DNA of 64,000 bases from CAWIHK01 sp963835935 (GTDB lineage: Bacteria; Bacteroidota; Ignavibacteria; UBA10030; CAVZMI01). The translations under genes were made by a program, and so were the position numbers. The stretch covers positions 372,001-436,000 of the forward strand of contig CAWIHK010000001.1 in NCBI GenBank assembly GCA_963835935.1, given 5' to 3'. Below are positions 26,010-35,593 of the stretch, one piece after another; position 1 is the first letter of the stretch, and each line of letters starts with the position of its first letter. Under the pieces are notes generated by a model that saw only the letters and a list, made by a program, of their open reading frames with translations, made no database searches and was not told the origin of the DNA.

Positions 26010-26066
26010 GTCCCGTTTGGTTTGAGTCCCGCCTTAAGAAAATGGCGGGCGAAAACGAAACGGGAC
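26010..26066. repeat. Nested GC hairpin element
   Basis: Outer arms GTCCCGTTT (26010-26018) and AAACGGGAC (26058-26066) are perfect complements. Inside are CCCGCC (26028-26033) and GGCGGG (26044-26049). The inner core is the same CCCGCC...GGCGGG motif that interrupts RHS cassettes G and J. It may be a REP-like element or a terminator-like structure. Confidence 0.6.
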
Positions 26067-26161
26067 GTGCTGGAAAAGATTATTTGGTGAATCGAAGACC
26101 AAAAAAACGGAATTGATTTATGGAGAAAATTGTGGCTCGACATAGAAAACATTTACGTTCA

Positions 26162-26213
26162 TCCGATTCTGTCTTATTCGATCTCCGATTCTGTCTTATT
26201 CGATCTCCGATTC
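26162..26213. repeat. Short tandem repeat, 22-bp unit
   Basis: Two full copies of TCCGATTCTGTCTTATTCGA plus TC, and the start of a third, lie just downstream of the TM2 gene's 3' end. Confidence 0.7.
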
Positions 26214-26233
26214 CGAAAATCGTATTAAGTTCA

Positions 26234-26539
26234 CTATATATCCGATTTTAATGCGTTAACAATCTTCAAATTATGAGTTGAAATCCAACCGGGTATTAGA
26301 AATGCATCAACAATGACCCAGATTCCCATTGCAATAAGACCAACGATACCGATAACGACTATTGTCAGAAGTGCAGAGACCAGTGTGATGACCAACATGG
26401 TGACCGCGCTTCCGGTTTTTTTCAGATAGAATCTGTACGCCCCAAGTCCACCGAAGAAAAACCATAAAACATAAGCAACACCAATAGATTTTTTAGTAGC
26501 TTCATATTGCAGGGTTTGCATTGTAGGATTTGTAGTCAT
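26234..26539 (-). CDS. TM2-domain membrane protein
   Basis: About 101 residues from the ATG at 26539, which has AGGAG upstream; longer starts would add a Cys/His-rich leader with no merit. The body matches the TM2 domain: KSIGVAYVLWFFFGGLGAYR, then FYLKKTGSAVTMLVI and the second membrane hairpin IVVIGIVGLIAMGIWVIVDA, ending in FLIPG. TM2 proteins are small inner-membrane proteins of poorly known function. It stands alone on the minus strand. Confidence 0.8.
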   Translation of the reverse strand: MTTNPTMQTLQYEATKKSIGVAYVLWFFFGGLGAYRFYLKKTGSAVTMLVITLVSALLTIVVIGIVGLIAMGIWVIVDAFLIPGWISTHNLKIVNALKSDI

Positions 26540-26650
26540 GATATTATCTCCTATAATTATAAATAGATTATGATGGCAACAGAATGCCGCATGAATTTTG
26601 TTGCAATTACACACGCGATTTGAGAACGATGACTGCCTTATTAACGGCAA

Positions 26651-27424
26651 TTACTTTTTTATGAATCCGGCTTTCTCTCTAATTTCAGGAACTTGCTTTT
26701 GCAAATGTTCTAGTTCCTCTTTAGAAAGCAAGTCCCATCCTAGTTTCATAATACTTTTATAAAAATTGGATAATGAATTAGCAATTGGGTTATGAACCCC
26801 CGGATCTTCTAATGGAATACCTGTCGCGTTAAAATTGAATTGTGCTTCGGCGTTTACTGTAATATCCTCTTGCGGTATGGGAACACTTTTAACCAGCAAT
26901 TTCTGTCTTGTAAATGTTTCAATTACAGAAATATTTATTTTACCGCTAAGATTTAAAGTGCCCTTATATTCGGAATAATTACCACCAGTACCATAAATAC
27001 CATATGAGACAGGTGGAACATGATTCCATCCACCAGAAGTTTGAAGTATATCTACATTAAGTTCAATATCTAAACCTAATTCACATTCATTTTTATCAGA
27101 GTAAGTCATCAAATCATAAGAATCATAAGGACCTTTTAAAATATATCCATGTGCTGTTAATATTTGTTCAAAATCTTTTCCCATGTTATCTCGGAATTGT
27201 CTGAAAGGAGATTTTCTTGCATAAATAAAATTTCCCGAGTAAGCAGGTTCAATCATAGCTATATTGATTCCCGCACTGCCCGGAGAAACAGGGCTTGGCG
27301 GAGAAAAACCAAAATCGGGAACTATTAATGGTGTAGTGGCTTCTCTTAACGCACCACAACCAAGATTAAGAAGTGCGAACATGATTAGTATGAGCGCTGA
27401 ATAAATGCTTTTTTTCGTTTTCAT
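26651..27424 (-). CDS. Lipoprotein of unknown function, weakly HpaA-like
   Basis: A 257-residue protein with a clear lipoprotein signal (ALILIMFALLNLGCGALREA; Cys23). After a Pro-rich linker the body has INIAMIEPAYSGNFIYARKS, a helix (QFRDNMGKDFEQILTAHGYI) and a beta-rich part with ECELGLDIELNVDIL. The domain order, lipobox then helix-GY then repeated strands, recalls HpaA/neuraminyllactose-binding lipoproteins, but this is only a resemblance. It likely sits at the outer membrane. Confidence 0.55.
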   Translation of the reverse strand: MKTKKSIYSALILIMFALLNLGCGALREATTPLIVPDFGFSPPSPVSPGSAGINIAMIEPAYSGNFIYARKSPFRQFRDNMGKDFEQILTAHGYILKGPYDSYDLMTYSDKNECELGLDIELNVDILQTSGGWNHVPPVSYGIYGTGGNYSEYKGTLNLSGKINISVIETFTRQKLLVKSVPIPQEDITVNAEAQFNFNATGIPLEDPGVHNPIANSLSNFYKSIMKLGWDLLSKEELEHLQKQVPEIREKAGFIKK

Positions 27425-27497
27425 TTTTAATCCTTTTTTGATTGTTGTTTTTATTATGAATTTGATGGAATTGCTCTTTTGTTTGAGCCATCTGTCA

Positions 27498-28953
27498 TCA
27501 CTTCACCACTATCAATTTCCTGGCAGCGGTGAATGATCCTGCTTGCAAACGATAGATGTATATGCCGCTGGCAAGGTTGGAAGCATCGAAACGTACCTCA
27601 TGAACACCGGAAGTCTGCTGTCCGTCAACCAATGTTTTCAATTTCCGACCAAGCATGTCATAAACTTTAAAAGTTACGTGACTGCTTGAGGGAATAGAAT
27701 ACTCAATCGTCGTTGTGGGATTAAACGGATTTGGATAATTCTGATGCAATGCAAAGTTCTTGGGAACGGATGGCAGGATTTCGCCAACCCCTGTTGCATT
27801 AATGGAGCGTAAAACGCCGCTGGCCGGTGAAGATGAAGCATTGCTTGATACAAATAGAACCGAATATGAACCTGTTGTATCAACATTCGGAGCGATCACG
27901 GAAAATGATATACTGCCACTTGCATCAGCTGCGATGTCCCCAACTGGGATTGAGTCTATGGTTGCGATGAAACCTGATGTGAGAAACAATTTGGCATATA
28001 TACCATTTGCAATTGTACCTCCGAAATTTTTGAAATTGACCTTTACATTGAAACCAGATCCAGCGTCCACAGAAATTTGTGGCTGATTGACCGTTGGAGC
28101 AATATATCCTGGGACACCAATAGGCTGAAGCACATTCAATGTCTGATTGATGCTGGACGCCATCTGGTTATGCGAAACTATGGCAACCTGACCATAATGA
28201 TTCATTGAATCAATGTAGGATGTCTTTGTTGAATCCATAAGATAAGCCAGGATGTTCAAGTATGTCGCTTGGCGAGAAGAATATGAAATAGAAATACTAT
28301 CATTGGTTGAAGAATACAGACTGTCAAAATTTGAAACGGTACTATCCGCGACAGAATATCCCGCATACATAGCATACGATGAGAATCTAGTTTGAGAATT
28401 CAAAACGGAATCAAGAGCTATGATAGGCAGAAGGGCCGACCTAGCAGCAGATCGGTTTCCGGCATTAACCTGAGTAAGGAAATTCGTCAACGCGCCATTA
28501 TAATCATTTGTGACAATAAGAATCGTTGATTCCAATGCAGCAAGATTCTTCATTTTGCCATAAGCTTTTTTCACACTGAGCACATTGTAGCTCGTAGTAA
28601 AAATCCGATTGTGAGCTAATTTAATCGTGTTTGGTATGTCTGTAGAAAAGACCGGATTATACGCTACGTTAATAGCGTTTGATAGGTCATTATGTATTTG
28701 AACTAATCGAGTGAAGTCATCGTACAGAGCTATCCCAGCCGTGCCTGCTGACCCTACACTTGCAACTGCTGATATTCCCGATAACGCCAGACCAAATGGT
28801 GTGCCAAATCCGGTGATTGTAAGAATTGCCCCAACATCCCCAGTTATGCTGCTACCTAAGTTAATCCAGTTGGAAGCATTAAGGTCATTGCTCGCATTAG
28901 TCATAGATTGAACTGTTTGTGTGTGGCTCATTTGATAAACCGAATTGCTCATT
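27498..28953 (-). pseudogene. 3' fragment of IS-disrupted T9SS cargo gene (CARDB-like and sorting domains)
   Basis: The C-terminal roughly 485 residues of a large secreted protein cut by IS1634 copy 2. It starts in the 32-bp repeat (MSNSVYQMSHT), continues with helical and hydrophobic Gly-rich parts (VGAILTITGFGTPFGLALSG), a CARDB-like beta domain (QISVDAGSGFNVKVNFKNFG), and ends with a textbook type IX sorting domain (FALHQNYPNPFNPTTTIEYS, GIYIYRLQAGSF, KLIVVK). In frame with the fragment at 30565-31568 once the IS and one repeat copy are removed. The short leader MCGTKRYKSG read upstream comes from the IS. Confidence 0.8.
28922..28953. repeat. 32-bp direct repeat, left copy, of IS1634 copy 2
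   Basis: Identical to 30565-30596; encodes SNSVYQMSHT in the disrupted host gene on both sides of the IS. Confidence 0.85.
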
Positions 28954-30564
28954 CCTGACTTGTACCTTTTAGTACCGCACACCTAAATTGAAAAGTAACT
29001 GTTTTGTCTGATCGTCAATCTGGGATCGTATCAAAGTTTCTTCATCGGTAAATGGATTGGTCATTCGTGCATCAGTAACTGATTTTAATAAATTGATAAT
29101 CTGTTTAATAGATTTTCCTGTTTTCAATTCCATATATTTGCACACAGCCAAGGCCATGAAACAGATCAAAACATGCGCTCTAATCATATCTTTTTTGAAG
29201 TGGTAAATCGGTCGCATTTGGAGATCATTTTTGGCGATGCGGAAAGCTTGCTCTACATGCCAAAGGTTATGATACTGCTGAATGATCACACGGTCACTGA
29301 CCTCTGGTTGCAAGTTGGTATAATACCCTTTAATTCCGAGAAGCAGTTTCGTTTTCTTCACTAATTCGGTATGGAGTGTGTAGGTGTGTTGATCGACTGG
29401 CTTGATAAATTTCGCTCGCTTGATCGCTGATGGATTCTTTAAAAGTTGTTCGGCTTTTCGGATATGATCGTTCATCTCCCGTTGATCCTTCGCAAATCGT
29501 TTAGCAGAAAAATCGCAAATTAGCTCACCGTAATCTGGCGTAGGAATCCGCACGGTATTGCCGTCTTGTTGGCACAATCGGGCACTAACATCTGTAAGTA
29601 GTTTTAATGGCAGCTTTGCTGTTCGAGCCCCGACAATGTAGTGTAGTCCAGCTGAGCGGATGGCTGTAATATTTTCTAAACTCATCATAGCTGCATCAGC
29701 AACAATGGTGAACTGTTTAATCTTGTGTTTGTTTTTAAAGTCCAAAATCACAGGAAGTAAGGTGTGTCCTTCAAATTTATTTCCTTCAAAAATATGATAC
29801 GCCACCGGAAATCCATCTGTGCTCACTAGGAGCCCAATCAATATCTGTGGTTGTTGTGACTTGTTATCTTTTGAGAAGCCCGGCTTGCGGAAATCATCCG
29901 ATTCGAAGCTTTCAAAGTATAAGGTGGTCACATCATAAAAAACGAGTGAAAAGGTAAAATGAAATTCTCGTTTGGCGACAGCCAATACCTTTGCTTCAAC
30001 CCGTTCCTGCAAATTTATCACGCTTGGAAGCAGTTGATAGAATTTCTTCCGTTGGTGTTTGATACCCATGAATGTTTCCAGGAATTTGAGCGATTGTAAC
30101 ATTGATCTCGGTTCAACAATGCGGGCGATGACTAAATCGGTTAGTAGCTTGTTCTGGAGAAAATGAAATTGAAATAGGCTGAACATTTTCGAAAGTACTT
30201 CATAGAGTACTACATAGCGGAATCCACGATATTGCCATCGATCTAAGGGGAGAATATGCGGCAGCGGTTCATCTGAAAACATTGATGATTGTTTGGTCGT
30301 TTTTTCAATCCAAACCAGGGCAGTATGTTTTAACAGCTGGAGTTCCTTCTCTGTATGTGCGCTACCGAAGTGTTTGACAATTACTTTCTTACGACTTTCA
30401 TAGCGAACAACTTGCACAGCAGTCGCACCTGATGCCGTTTTTGTAGTCCGCAAATAAAGCATGGATTGGTTTGATGATTAGTACCACACGAAAATGTAAA
30501 TATACCAATTTTAAACTAATTTCGCGTGTTTTCGATCTGTTAATCTTCAGAGGGACAAGTCAGG
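28954..30564 (-). mobile_element. IS1634-family insertion sequence, copy 2 (1611 bp)
   Basis: Inverted copy of the element at 23599-25209, same length and same termini. It is flanked by an exact 32-bp direct repeat instead of 166 bp. The two insertions of the same element with repeats of such different length are diagnostic of the IS1634 type of target duplication. It splits a T9SS cargo gene. Confidence 0.85.
28969..30462 (-). CDS. IS1634-family transposase, copy 2
   Basis: A 497-residue DDE transposase identical in translation to that at 23701-25194, intact and probably active. The open reading frame fills the element, leaving about 15 bases at its 3' side and 102 at its 5' side to the termini. 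Confidence 0.9.
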   Translation of the reverse strand: MLYLRTTKTASGATAVQVVRYESRKKVIVKHFGSAHTEKELQLLKHTALVWIEKTTKQSSMFSDEPLPHILPLDRWQYRGFRYVVLYEVLSKMFSLFQFHFLQNKLLTDLVIARIVEPRSMLQSLKFLETFMGIKHQRKKFYQLLPSVINLQERVEAKVLAVAKREFHFTFSLVFYDVTTLYFESFESDDFRKPGFSKDNKSQQPQILIGLLVSTDGFPVAYHIFEGNKFEGHTLLPVILDFKNKHKIKQFTIVADAAMMSLENITAIRSAGLHYIVGARTAKLPLKLLTDVSARLCQQDGNTVRIPTPDYGELICDFSAKRFAKDQREMNDHIRKAEQLLKNPSAIKRAKFIKPVDQHTYTLHTELVKKTKLLLGIKGYYTNLQPEVSDRVIIQQYHNLWHVEQAFRIAKNDLQMRPIYHFKKDMIRAHVLICFMALAVCKYMELKTGKSIKQIINLLKSVTDARMTNPFTDEETLIRSQIDDQTKQLLFNLGVRY

Positions 30565-30596
30565 TGTGGCTCATTTGATAAACCGAATTGCTCATT
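30565..30596. repeat. 32-bp direct repeat, right copy, of IS1634 copy 2
   Basis: Exact copy of 28922-28953 abutting the other IS end; it belongs to the central fragment of the disrupted gene. Confidence 0.85.
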
Positions 30597-31560
30597 GAGA
30601 AAGCCCCAGATGCAGACCCTGAAAAGTTGTCAAATGTTGAATTGAACACCGCTTCATACAATGAAGAGGTGGCCGATGGAATGTAATAATCCTCCATGAT
30701 GAATTTTATACCAAGTGGAATAGCGAAATTGTTTATCGAGTAATCCGTTGCAAACTCGCCAGGCTTTTCAGTAGCTGCGGTGAGTGTCAGGAAAAATGCA
30801 TCGGTTGCCATCTGCAAGCGTGGGCCTTCTGGTGATGGAATCTTGGAAATTTCAGAGTTCACTATATTTTGTGTCTGCATGATCGCCGAACTCAGCAATG
30901 TATTCCCAAGATCACCGATAAGCTCGTCCGCGCTTTTTTGAACTAGATTACCAATTGTGCATATACCAAAAAGCCTTTGAATGAAAGGGACTAATGCCTG
31001 AAGGGTTCCAATACTTAGTGAAGATGCATCACTAAGGAATTGATTCGTGAGTCCCTCAGCCATTGTCAATCGAATCACTGAACTTGCAATGGTATCGGAC
31101 ATCGGCGTCTTCATATTTGACCAGCTATTCAGCAGACTAATTGCATTACTCTCATTGTATCCATTTATGCTTAAACTTCCGACACTAATATCCGTGACTG
31201 AGCTCATATTAATTTGTGGCTGTTCGAGCGAATCTATCAATCCGTATTTTGTTTCATAAAGCGATAACGGGACTATGAAAGTCAAATTATTTGTACTCGT
31301 GCACGCTGTGTCTTGATAATTTAGCCCGATAGTCTGATGAGAGATTGGATCGGTTCCATTCACATTAACAATCACTTTGTATATCTGATTAGAATCAAGT
31401 CCACTTAGAATGAATCTCCCATCACTTCCCGGTATTACAGAACTAACTAATGAGTTTCCCTCATACACTTTAACTGTCGCTCCCTGAGAAAGTGGAGTCA
31501 TCGAAGAATCACCAGTCCATGGATCAAAGGCGAGATTTATCAACTTCCCTGAAACAGCAT

Positions 31561-31568
31561 CATTCCTA
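31561..31568. repeat. 8-bp target duplication of IS256, left copy
   Basis: CATTCCTA, repeated at 33035-33042 on the other side of the IS256 element. Confidence 0.75.
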
Positions 31569-33034
31569 AGAGAATGTCCCACTCTTAGTTGAAATTCAGC
31601 GATAGAAATTTGAGGTTGTTGTCAACATAAATATTTTTTATGCGACAAGCAAATTTTGTTTTTTATTTTTATTCAACGCGTCAATTAATATTGGTAATGC
31701 ACCGTAACCTTTTATTCTTCTAAATCCTTTTTCAGCTTCCAACACTCCAGCACAAACCCAGCGTGTAACTTGTTCTTCAGTCTTCCAATATTTTACATTC
31801 CTCTCTTTCTGTCGAACAACTGAATTGAGCGACTCGATCAGATTTGTCGATTGCAATGATTTGCGCAGAGCAAGAGGAAGATTAAGTCGATGCAGCGTCA
31901 ACGTTTCATCCAATCCTTCACGTAAACTTTTTGCAGCCGACGAATGCTCTTGCTCCAAGTCCTGCGCAATTGATAGCAGCCGTTCTTTTGCTTTCACTGC
32001 ATCGTTCATCGAATATGCTTCCGTCATTCTTCTGCTGACAACTCCCTGAAGATTTTTTGGAAGATAACTTAACACATTACGTTTCTTGTGAACTGTGCAG
32101 CGTTGGACATGTGTGTCTGTTCCAAGTATATCAATGACAGCTCGCCGCAAGGCTTTCGATCCGTCCATCACTACCAAATATAATTGCTCTGTGTGTAATC
32201 CACGATCTATCAAATTTTCCAACAAACCTTTCGCTATCGTCGTATTTTCTGCCGATCCCTCCCATACCCCAAGAACATGCTTAATCCCTTTAGTATCAAT
32301 TCCTAACGCGATCACTACTGTATAATCACCAATGTGTATTCCATCGATCATCAACACTGCCAACTCTAATTCTTCCAGCCGTCGTTCAAACATTTCTTTT
32401 ATCTTTTGAGCCGTTGCTGCAATCATTCTTCTGCTTACACTGCTCGAACTCGTTCCATACCCTTCTAGAAATTTACTCACTCCTTCTTCATACCTTCGTG
32501 TGCTAATGCCTCGAATCAAATCTCGATATGTCCTCTGAATTAATTCTGCAGACTTACTAAATAATCCGTACGTCTTCAAACTCCACGCATGCTTGTTCTC
32601 AACATCCACAACTCGGGTGACAAATATTTTTTTCCTCTTTCCATTTACGATCACCGATCCTGGATTTGTTCCATGTCGTGTGCACTGCCGATCAGGTAAA
32701 TGTTTATATCGTTCGCCTGCAAGTGATTTGACTTCTTCTTCCATGATCGTCTCCATCACTTGTAAGGAGATGCCTTCCATTTCTTCCGAGAGCGATTCTT
32801 TTAATCCCAACAAAACTTCTTTCACTGTGTCAACGATCTTTTCTTCCAACTTCTCAAAATGTTTTCCGCTCGTACTGTTGATTACTTCATTCGCTTTTGC
32901 TACTTTGATCTTGTGCATGGCGATAGTCCTTTCTTTGGTGTTTAATAATTTGAATCGTTATTTTCTCACCTCAGATTAACTATCGCCTGTATTTTTTTCA
33001 AGCGCTATTTTCAACTAACTTCGGGACATCACCT
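31569..33034 (-). mobile_element. IS256-family insertion sequence (about 1466 bp)
   Basis: Termini read AGAGAATGTCCC...TTAGTTGAAA and, on the opposite strand, AGGTGATGTCCC...TTAGTTGAAA, giving an imperfect inverted repeat. The element is bracketed by the 8-bp direct repeat CATTCCTA, the usual size for this family. It interrupts the T9SS cargo gene between its CUB-like and regulatory-like domains. Confidence 0.8.
31638..32918 (-). CDS. IS256-family (Mutator-type) transposase
   Basis: A 426-residue transposase. The DDE core is visible: LAVLMIDGIHIGDYTVVIAL (first Asp), LYLVVMDGSKALRRAVIDIL (second Asp), the C/H-x(n)-H block RCTVHKKRNVLSYLP, and the final Glu in STNLIESLNSVVRQKERNVK with W at the usual distance. 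Zinc-finger-like residues RHGTNPGS occur early. Full length, presumably active. Its frame is antisense to nothing else in the element. Confidence 0.9.
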   Translation of the reverse strand: MHKIKVAKANEVINSTSGKHFEKLEEKIVDTVKEVLLGLKESLSEEMEGISLQVMETIMEEEVKSLAGERYKHLPDRQCTRHGTNPGSVIVNGKRKKIFVTRVVDVENKHAWSLKTYGLFSKSAELIQRTYRDLIRGISTRRYEEGVSKFLEGYGTSSSSVSRRMIAATAQKIKEMFERRLEELELAVLMIDGIHIGDYTVVIALGIDTKGIKHVLGVWEGSAENTTIAKGLLENLIDRGLHTEQLYLVVMDGSKALRRAVIDILGTDTHVQRCTVHKKRNVLSYLPKNLQGVVSRRMTEAYSMNDAVKAKERLLSIAQDLEQEHSSAAKSLREGLDETLTLHRLNLPLALRKSLQSTNLIESLNSVVRQKERNVKYWKTEEQVTRWVCAGVLEAEKGFRRIKGYGALPILIDALNKNKKQNLLVA

Positions 33035-33042
33035 CATTCCTA
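33035..33042. repeat. 8-bp target duplication of IS256, right copy
   Basis: CATTCCTA, matching 31561-31568. Confidence 0.75.
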
Positions 33043-34151
33043 TTGACAGAATAATAGTTAGCGGTCCAGCCTTGTACATTTGTAGCGAAGTCCGTGGTGA
33101 ATCGAACAAGCATCGTCCCAGCAGATGATCTTATCTGAGTTGGGACTGTGTTACCGCTGAACTGTCCGAGAACAGGCGCATTCGTCGTGGAACCGTCATA
33201 CACCGTAACAAAGTCATAGTTTGCCTCAGTGTTAAATGAAGAAAATGAAAGTATAATTTGCTTGGCACTAAGTGGTGCTATTAGCCATCCGATATCCAAT
33301 CCATCAGCGTAGTTATCCGTCCCGCTTCCGTCGTCGAATGACCCGCTTGCTGCGACTAGCGTGTCTATAGTGGCGGTATAGAAAACTCCTGTGGATGAGA
33401 ACTGGCTAATAGAGCCGTCATTGTAGGCAATCACCCTCCAGTAGTAGGTTGTGTTCGGCTTTAGGTTCTCAGTCAAAGAAGTCTGGTTTCCGCTTGACCA
33501 GTTATATTTGAAGCCGTTGAAGTCATAACTGGTAGACCACTGCACTTGGTATTGAGTAGCACCAGAACTGGGGTACCAATAGAACGTTGTCCCAATCCAT
33601 GGAACAATATCATAATTTTTGGGTAGCGACAGTGCCGGTTGAGATACCTGAGTACCAGCGGACGATGTTGTGTAACTGTACGGTTGAGACCAGTCACTTG
33701 TGTTCCCGGAACTATCAGTTACTTCCACTCTCCAGTAATAAGTCATATTGGGTGAATAATCTTCAGGATTAATCACAGCCGGATCGAACTCGAACGAAAA
33801 GAGGGAATCGGTTGGTGAAGAAAAAGTCATGTACGGCCACGAGATTAGATTTGAGAAATACTGATCTGTCGCTACCTCTAAATAATAGGTTACTCCACCT
33901 ATAACCGTGCCCATAATGAATTTGGGTGCAATTGGAATATTTATGGAACCGTTGGCTGGGTATATCATGGAAGGAAACACCAGACTAACAACTCTCTTAA
34001 TGTGCAAGCTATTGGTTTTGTCGACACTCAAAGATGTGGGAACTGGCCTTCTCGCGATTTGCACGGGCGCAAGTTTAGACTGAGCATTTGCTCAATATCC
34101 GTAAAGCGTTAGAAAAATCAGTACGGATAGCAGTAACCATTTATTTCGCAT
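33035..34151 (-). pseudogene. 5' fragment of IS-disrupted T9SS cargo gene (signal peptide, FN3-like, CUB-like)
   Basis: Begins at an ATG (34151) with AAGGAG upstream and a signal peptide (MRNKWLLLSVLIFLTLYGY) that is followed in frame by TGA at 34092-34094 and then ANAQSKLAPVQIARRPVPTS. So the N-terminus is cut by a nonsense codon in the export signal. Downstream lie two FN3-like units (YYWRVEVTDSSGNTSDW, YYWRVIAYNDGSISQF) and a CUB-like domain (GSFDDGSG, YDFVTVYDGSTTNAPVLGQF, MLVRFTTDFATNVQGW). IS256 then interrupts the frame at VNRN. The whole ancestral protein would be roughly 1150 residues. Confidence 0.75.
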
Positions 34152-34198
34152 ATTATGCTCCTTTCGCTTTCCCTAGTATTTGGAATAAAGTTATTTTG

Positions 34199-34352
34199 TT
34201 ATGCGAGAAAGAACTGCAGACAGACTTCTCTTTTTATCTTATCCGCAACTTGATCGTATGTTTTGATAGCTGCGTCTTTAAAATTGGTGCTGATTTCCTT
34301 AGTATTGTCGTAAGACATTTTATAGATTTCATTTCCATTCGAAAGATCTATT
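34199..34352 (-). pseudogene. Duplicated 3' remnant of the LPP20-like gene
   Basis: Bases 34213-34349 are nearly identical to 36519-36654. The translation reads GNEIYKMSYDNTKEISTNFK and AIKTYDQVADKIKREV before diverging to CLQFFLA and a stop. This is only the C-terminal ~45 residues of the gene at 36499-37720 and has no start, so it is a dead copy left by a local duplication. Confidence 0.7.
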
Positions 34353-34390
34353 AACTTTTATGGAATATAGCCGTTGTTAGCAATTGTTAG

Positions 34391-34972
34391 TCATTTAGTT
34401 TTAATTACAAACATTTCGCTAAAATTATATTCATTCCCCGGGTAATATGTATATCCATTCAAAGAACCCCAAAACCAAAAACCAACTGAAATTGATGTCG
34501 AACTTGCAGAACTTTCTAATTCACTCAAGGGAATTGTAAATGTGTAATAATTATTAGATTTTGATGCAGTTGCGCTTGAAGGGGCACCACCACAAGTTGT
34601 CCATGAATTTAAATCAATGCGATATTGCGAACATATTCCAGAACCGTCAGAACTATACGATCTATCATAATATGCATCAATAATTGAATTTTGATTAACA
34701 TCCACATCTATAAAGACATTAAAGGCATTTTCTTGATTTGATTTCAGTATGAATATAATTTTATCGCCTATAATTTTATACGCTATTGAATGTTTAGCAT
34801 TTGATACTAATGTTACCAATGTAGTATCTACCGTTGTAGAAAATGTAATACTATCAATTTGTGACAATTGGAAACTTTGGGTGCTATGATCGGTCTTGTA
34901 AACGGTCATCGTTTGTGAAAAAGAGAACTGAGAGAACAAGACCATGAGGATAAAAAGGGTAATGTTTTTCAT
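34391..34972 (-). CDS. Secreted protein of unknown function
   Basis: A 193-residue protein with a signal peptide (MKNITLFILMVLFSQFSFSQ). Residues 20-50 (MTVYKTDHSTQSFQLSQIDS, ITFS) form the short leader module often seen in Bacteroidota secreted proteins (K-x-G/H...L..ID.ITF). The rest is beta-rich with IFILKSNQENAFNVFIDVDV and an Asn/Asp/Tyr-rich part. No catalytic motif was seen. It has no T9SS tail. It lies beside the small T9SS-tailed protein below, possibly a decayed pair. Confidence 0.55.
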   Translation of the reverse strand: MKNITLFILMVLFSQFSFSQTMTVYKTDHSTQSFQLSQIDSITFSTTVDTTLVTLVSNAKHSIAYKIIGDKIIFILKSNQENAFNVFIDVDVNQNSIIDAYYDRSYSSDGSGICSQYRIDLNSWTTCGGAPSSATASKSNNYYTFTIPLSELESSASSTSISVGFWFWGSLNGYTYYPGNEYNFSEMFVIKTK

Positions 34973-34993
34973 TGTTGTATTTCCTATGTTAGA

Positions 34994-35449
34994 TTATTTA
35001 AGGAATAACATTTTCTTTGCAAGCATCGAGTTCTCAAAAACGACTTGGTAGATGTACATCCCGCTCGCCACTGTCTGTCCGCCACTGTTCCTGCCATCCC
35101 AGACAACAGTGTGAACGCCCTGAATCTGATGGGTGCCTTCGAGTTTACTAACCAACTGCCCATTAAGATTGAAAATCTTAATCTCGACATTTCCAGACTT
35201 TGGCAGTTGATATTCGATAGTCGTAGTCGGATTGAAAGGGTTAGGATAATTTTGAAGTAAGGTAAACGTTTTGATGACGTTTGCTATACGTTCATTGCCA
35301 ACGTTAGTCATACCTGAAAATGTGAGCTTTTGAATGTCCTGAACGGGAATTGAGGTGGTACTTCCTCCTTTCATTCGGACATTCATGTAGTACGTCTGCG
35401 AATAGACAGTGCAAGCGTACAGTATAAGTAGAATTGATAGTCGTTTCAT
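34994..35449 (-). CDS. Small exported protein with T9SS type A sorting domain
   Basis: The ATG at 35449 is preferred (AAAGGAG upstream). About 151 residues: signal peptide (MKRLSILLILYACTVYSQ), the same short leader module (MRMKGGSTTSIPVQDIQKLT), then directly a complete T9SS sorting domain (LLQNYPNPFNPTTTIEYQLP, FNLNGQLVSKLEG, GMYIYQVVFENSMLAKKMLF). There is almost no cargo between leader and tail, suggesting a deletion derivative of a bigger cargo gene, or a minimal surface protein. Confidence 0.7.
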   Translation of the reverse strand: MKRLSILLILYACTVYSQTYYMNVRMKGGSTTSIPVQDIQKLTFSGMTNVGNERIANVIKTFTLLQNYPNPFNPTTTIEYQLPKSGNVEIKIFNLNGQLVSKLEGTHQIQGVHTVVWDGRNSGGQTVASGMYIYQVVFENSMLAKKMLFLK

Positions 35450-35593
35450 TTTAACTCCTTTCAAAATCATGGAGCTAATTGGATTTCATTTAGTCATAAA
35501 TTACCTAATCCCGTTAGCAACATGCACTCAACAATATTTGAGAGTATGGCAGCTAAGTCCAAGGGTACTATACTATGTCTGAGGTTTTGATTT

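Larger units (their letters stand above)
25377..26233. other. Unassigned region of about 0.85 kb
   Basis: No gene can be supported. Frames at 25380-25670 and 25790-26116 (+) have low-complexity Glu/Thr/Ser-rich translations without recognisable domains, and the opposite strand is equally open, so they are not called. The stretch ends with a palindromic element and a tandem repeat, listed separately. Confidence 0.5.
30565..31568 (-). pseudogene. Central fragment of IS-disrupted T9SS cargo gene
   Basis: About 330 residues between IS256 and IS1634 copy 2. It opens with a carboxypeptidase-regulatory-like beta fold (SGKLINLAFDPWTG, TVKVYEGNSLVSS, GSDGRFILSGLDSNQIYKVI) and proceeds to a long helical region. 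Joining across the IS256 target repeat restores a single frame (VNRN then DAVSGKL), and joining across the IS1634 repeat restores SNSVYQMSHT then QTVQSM. It is thus the middle of one ancestral gene and has no start of its own. Confidence 0.8.

Noticed and set aside
25380..26116. Two plus-strand frames of about 90-110 codons in the unassigned region
   Set aside because: Low-complexity translations, the opposite strand equally open, no ribosome site or recognisable domain.
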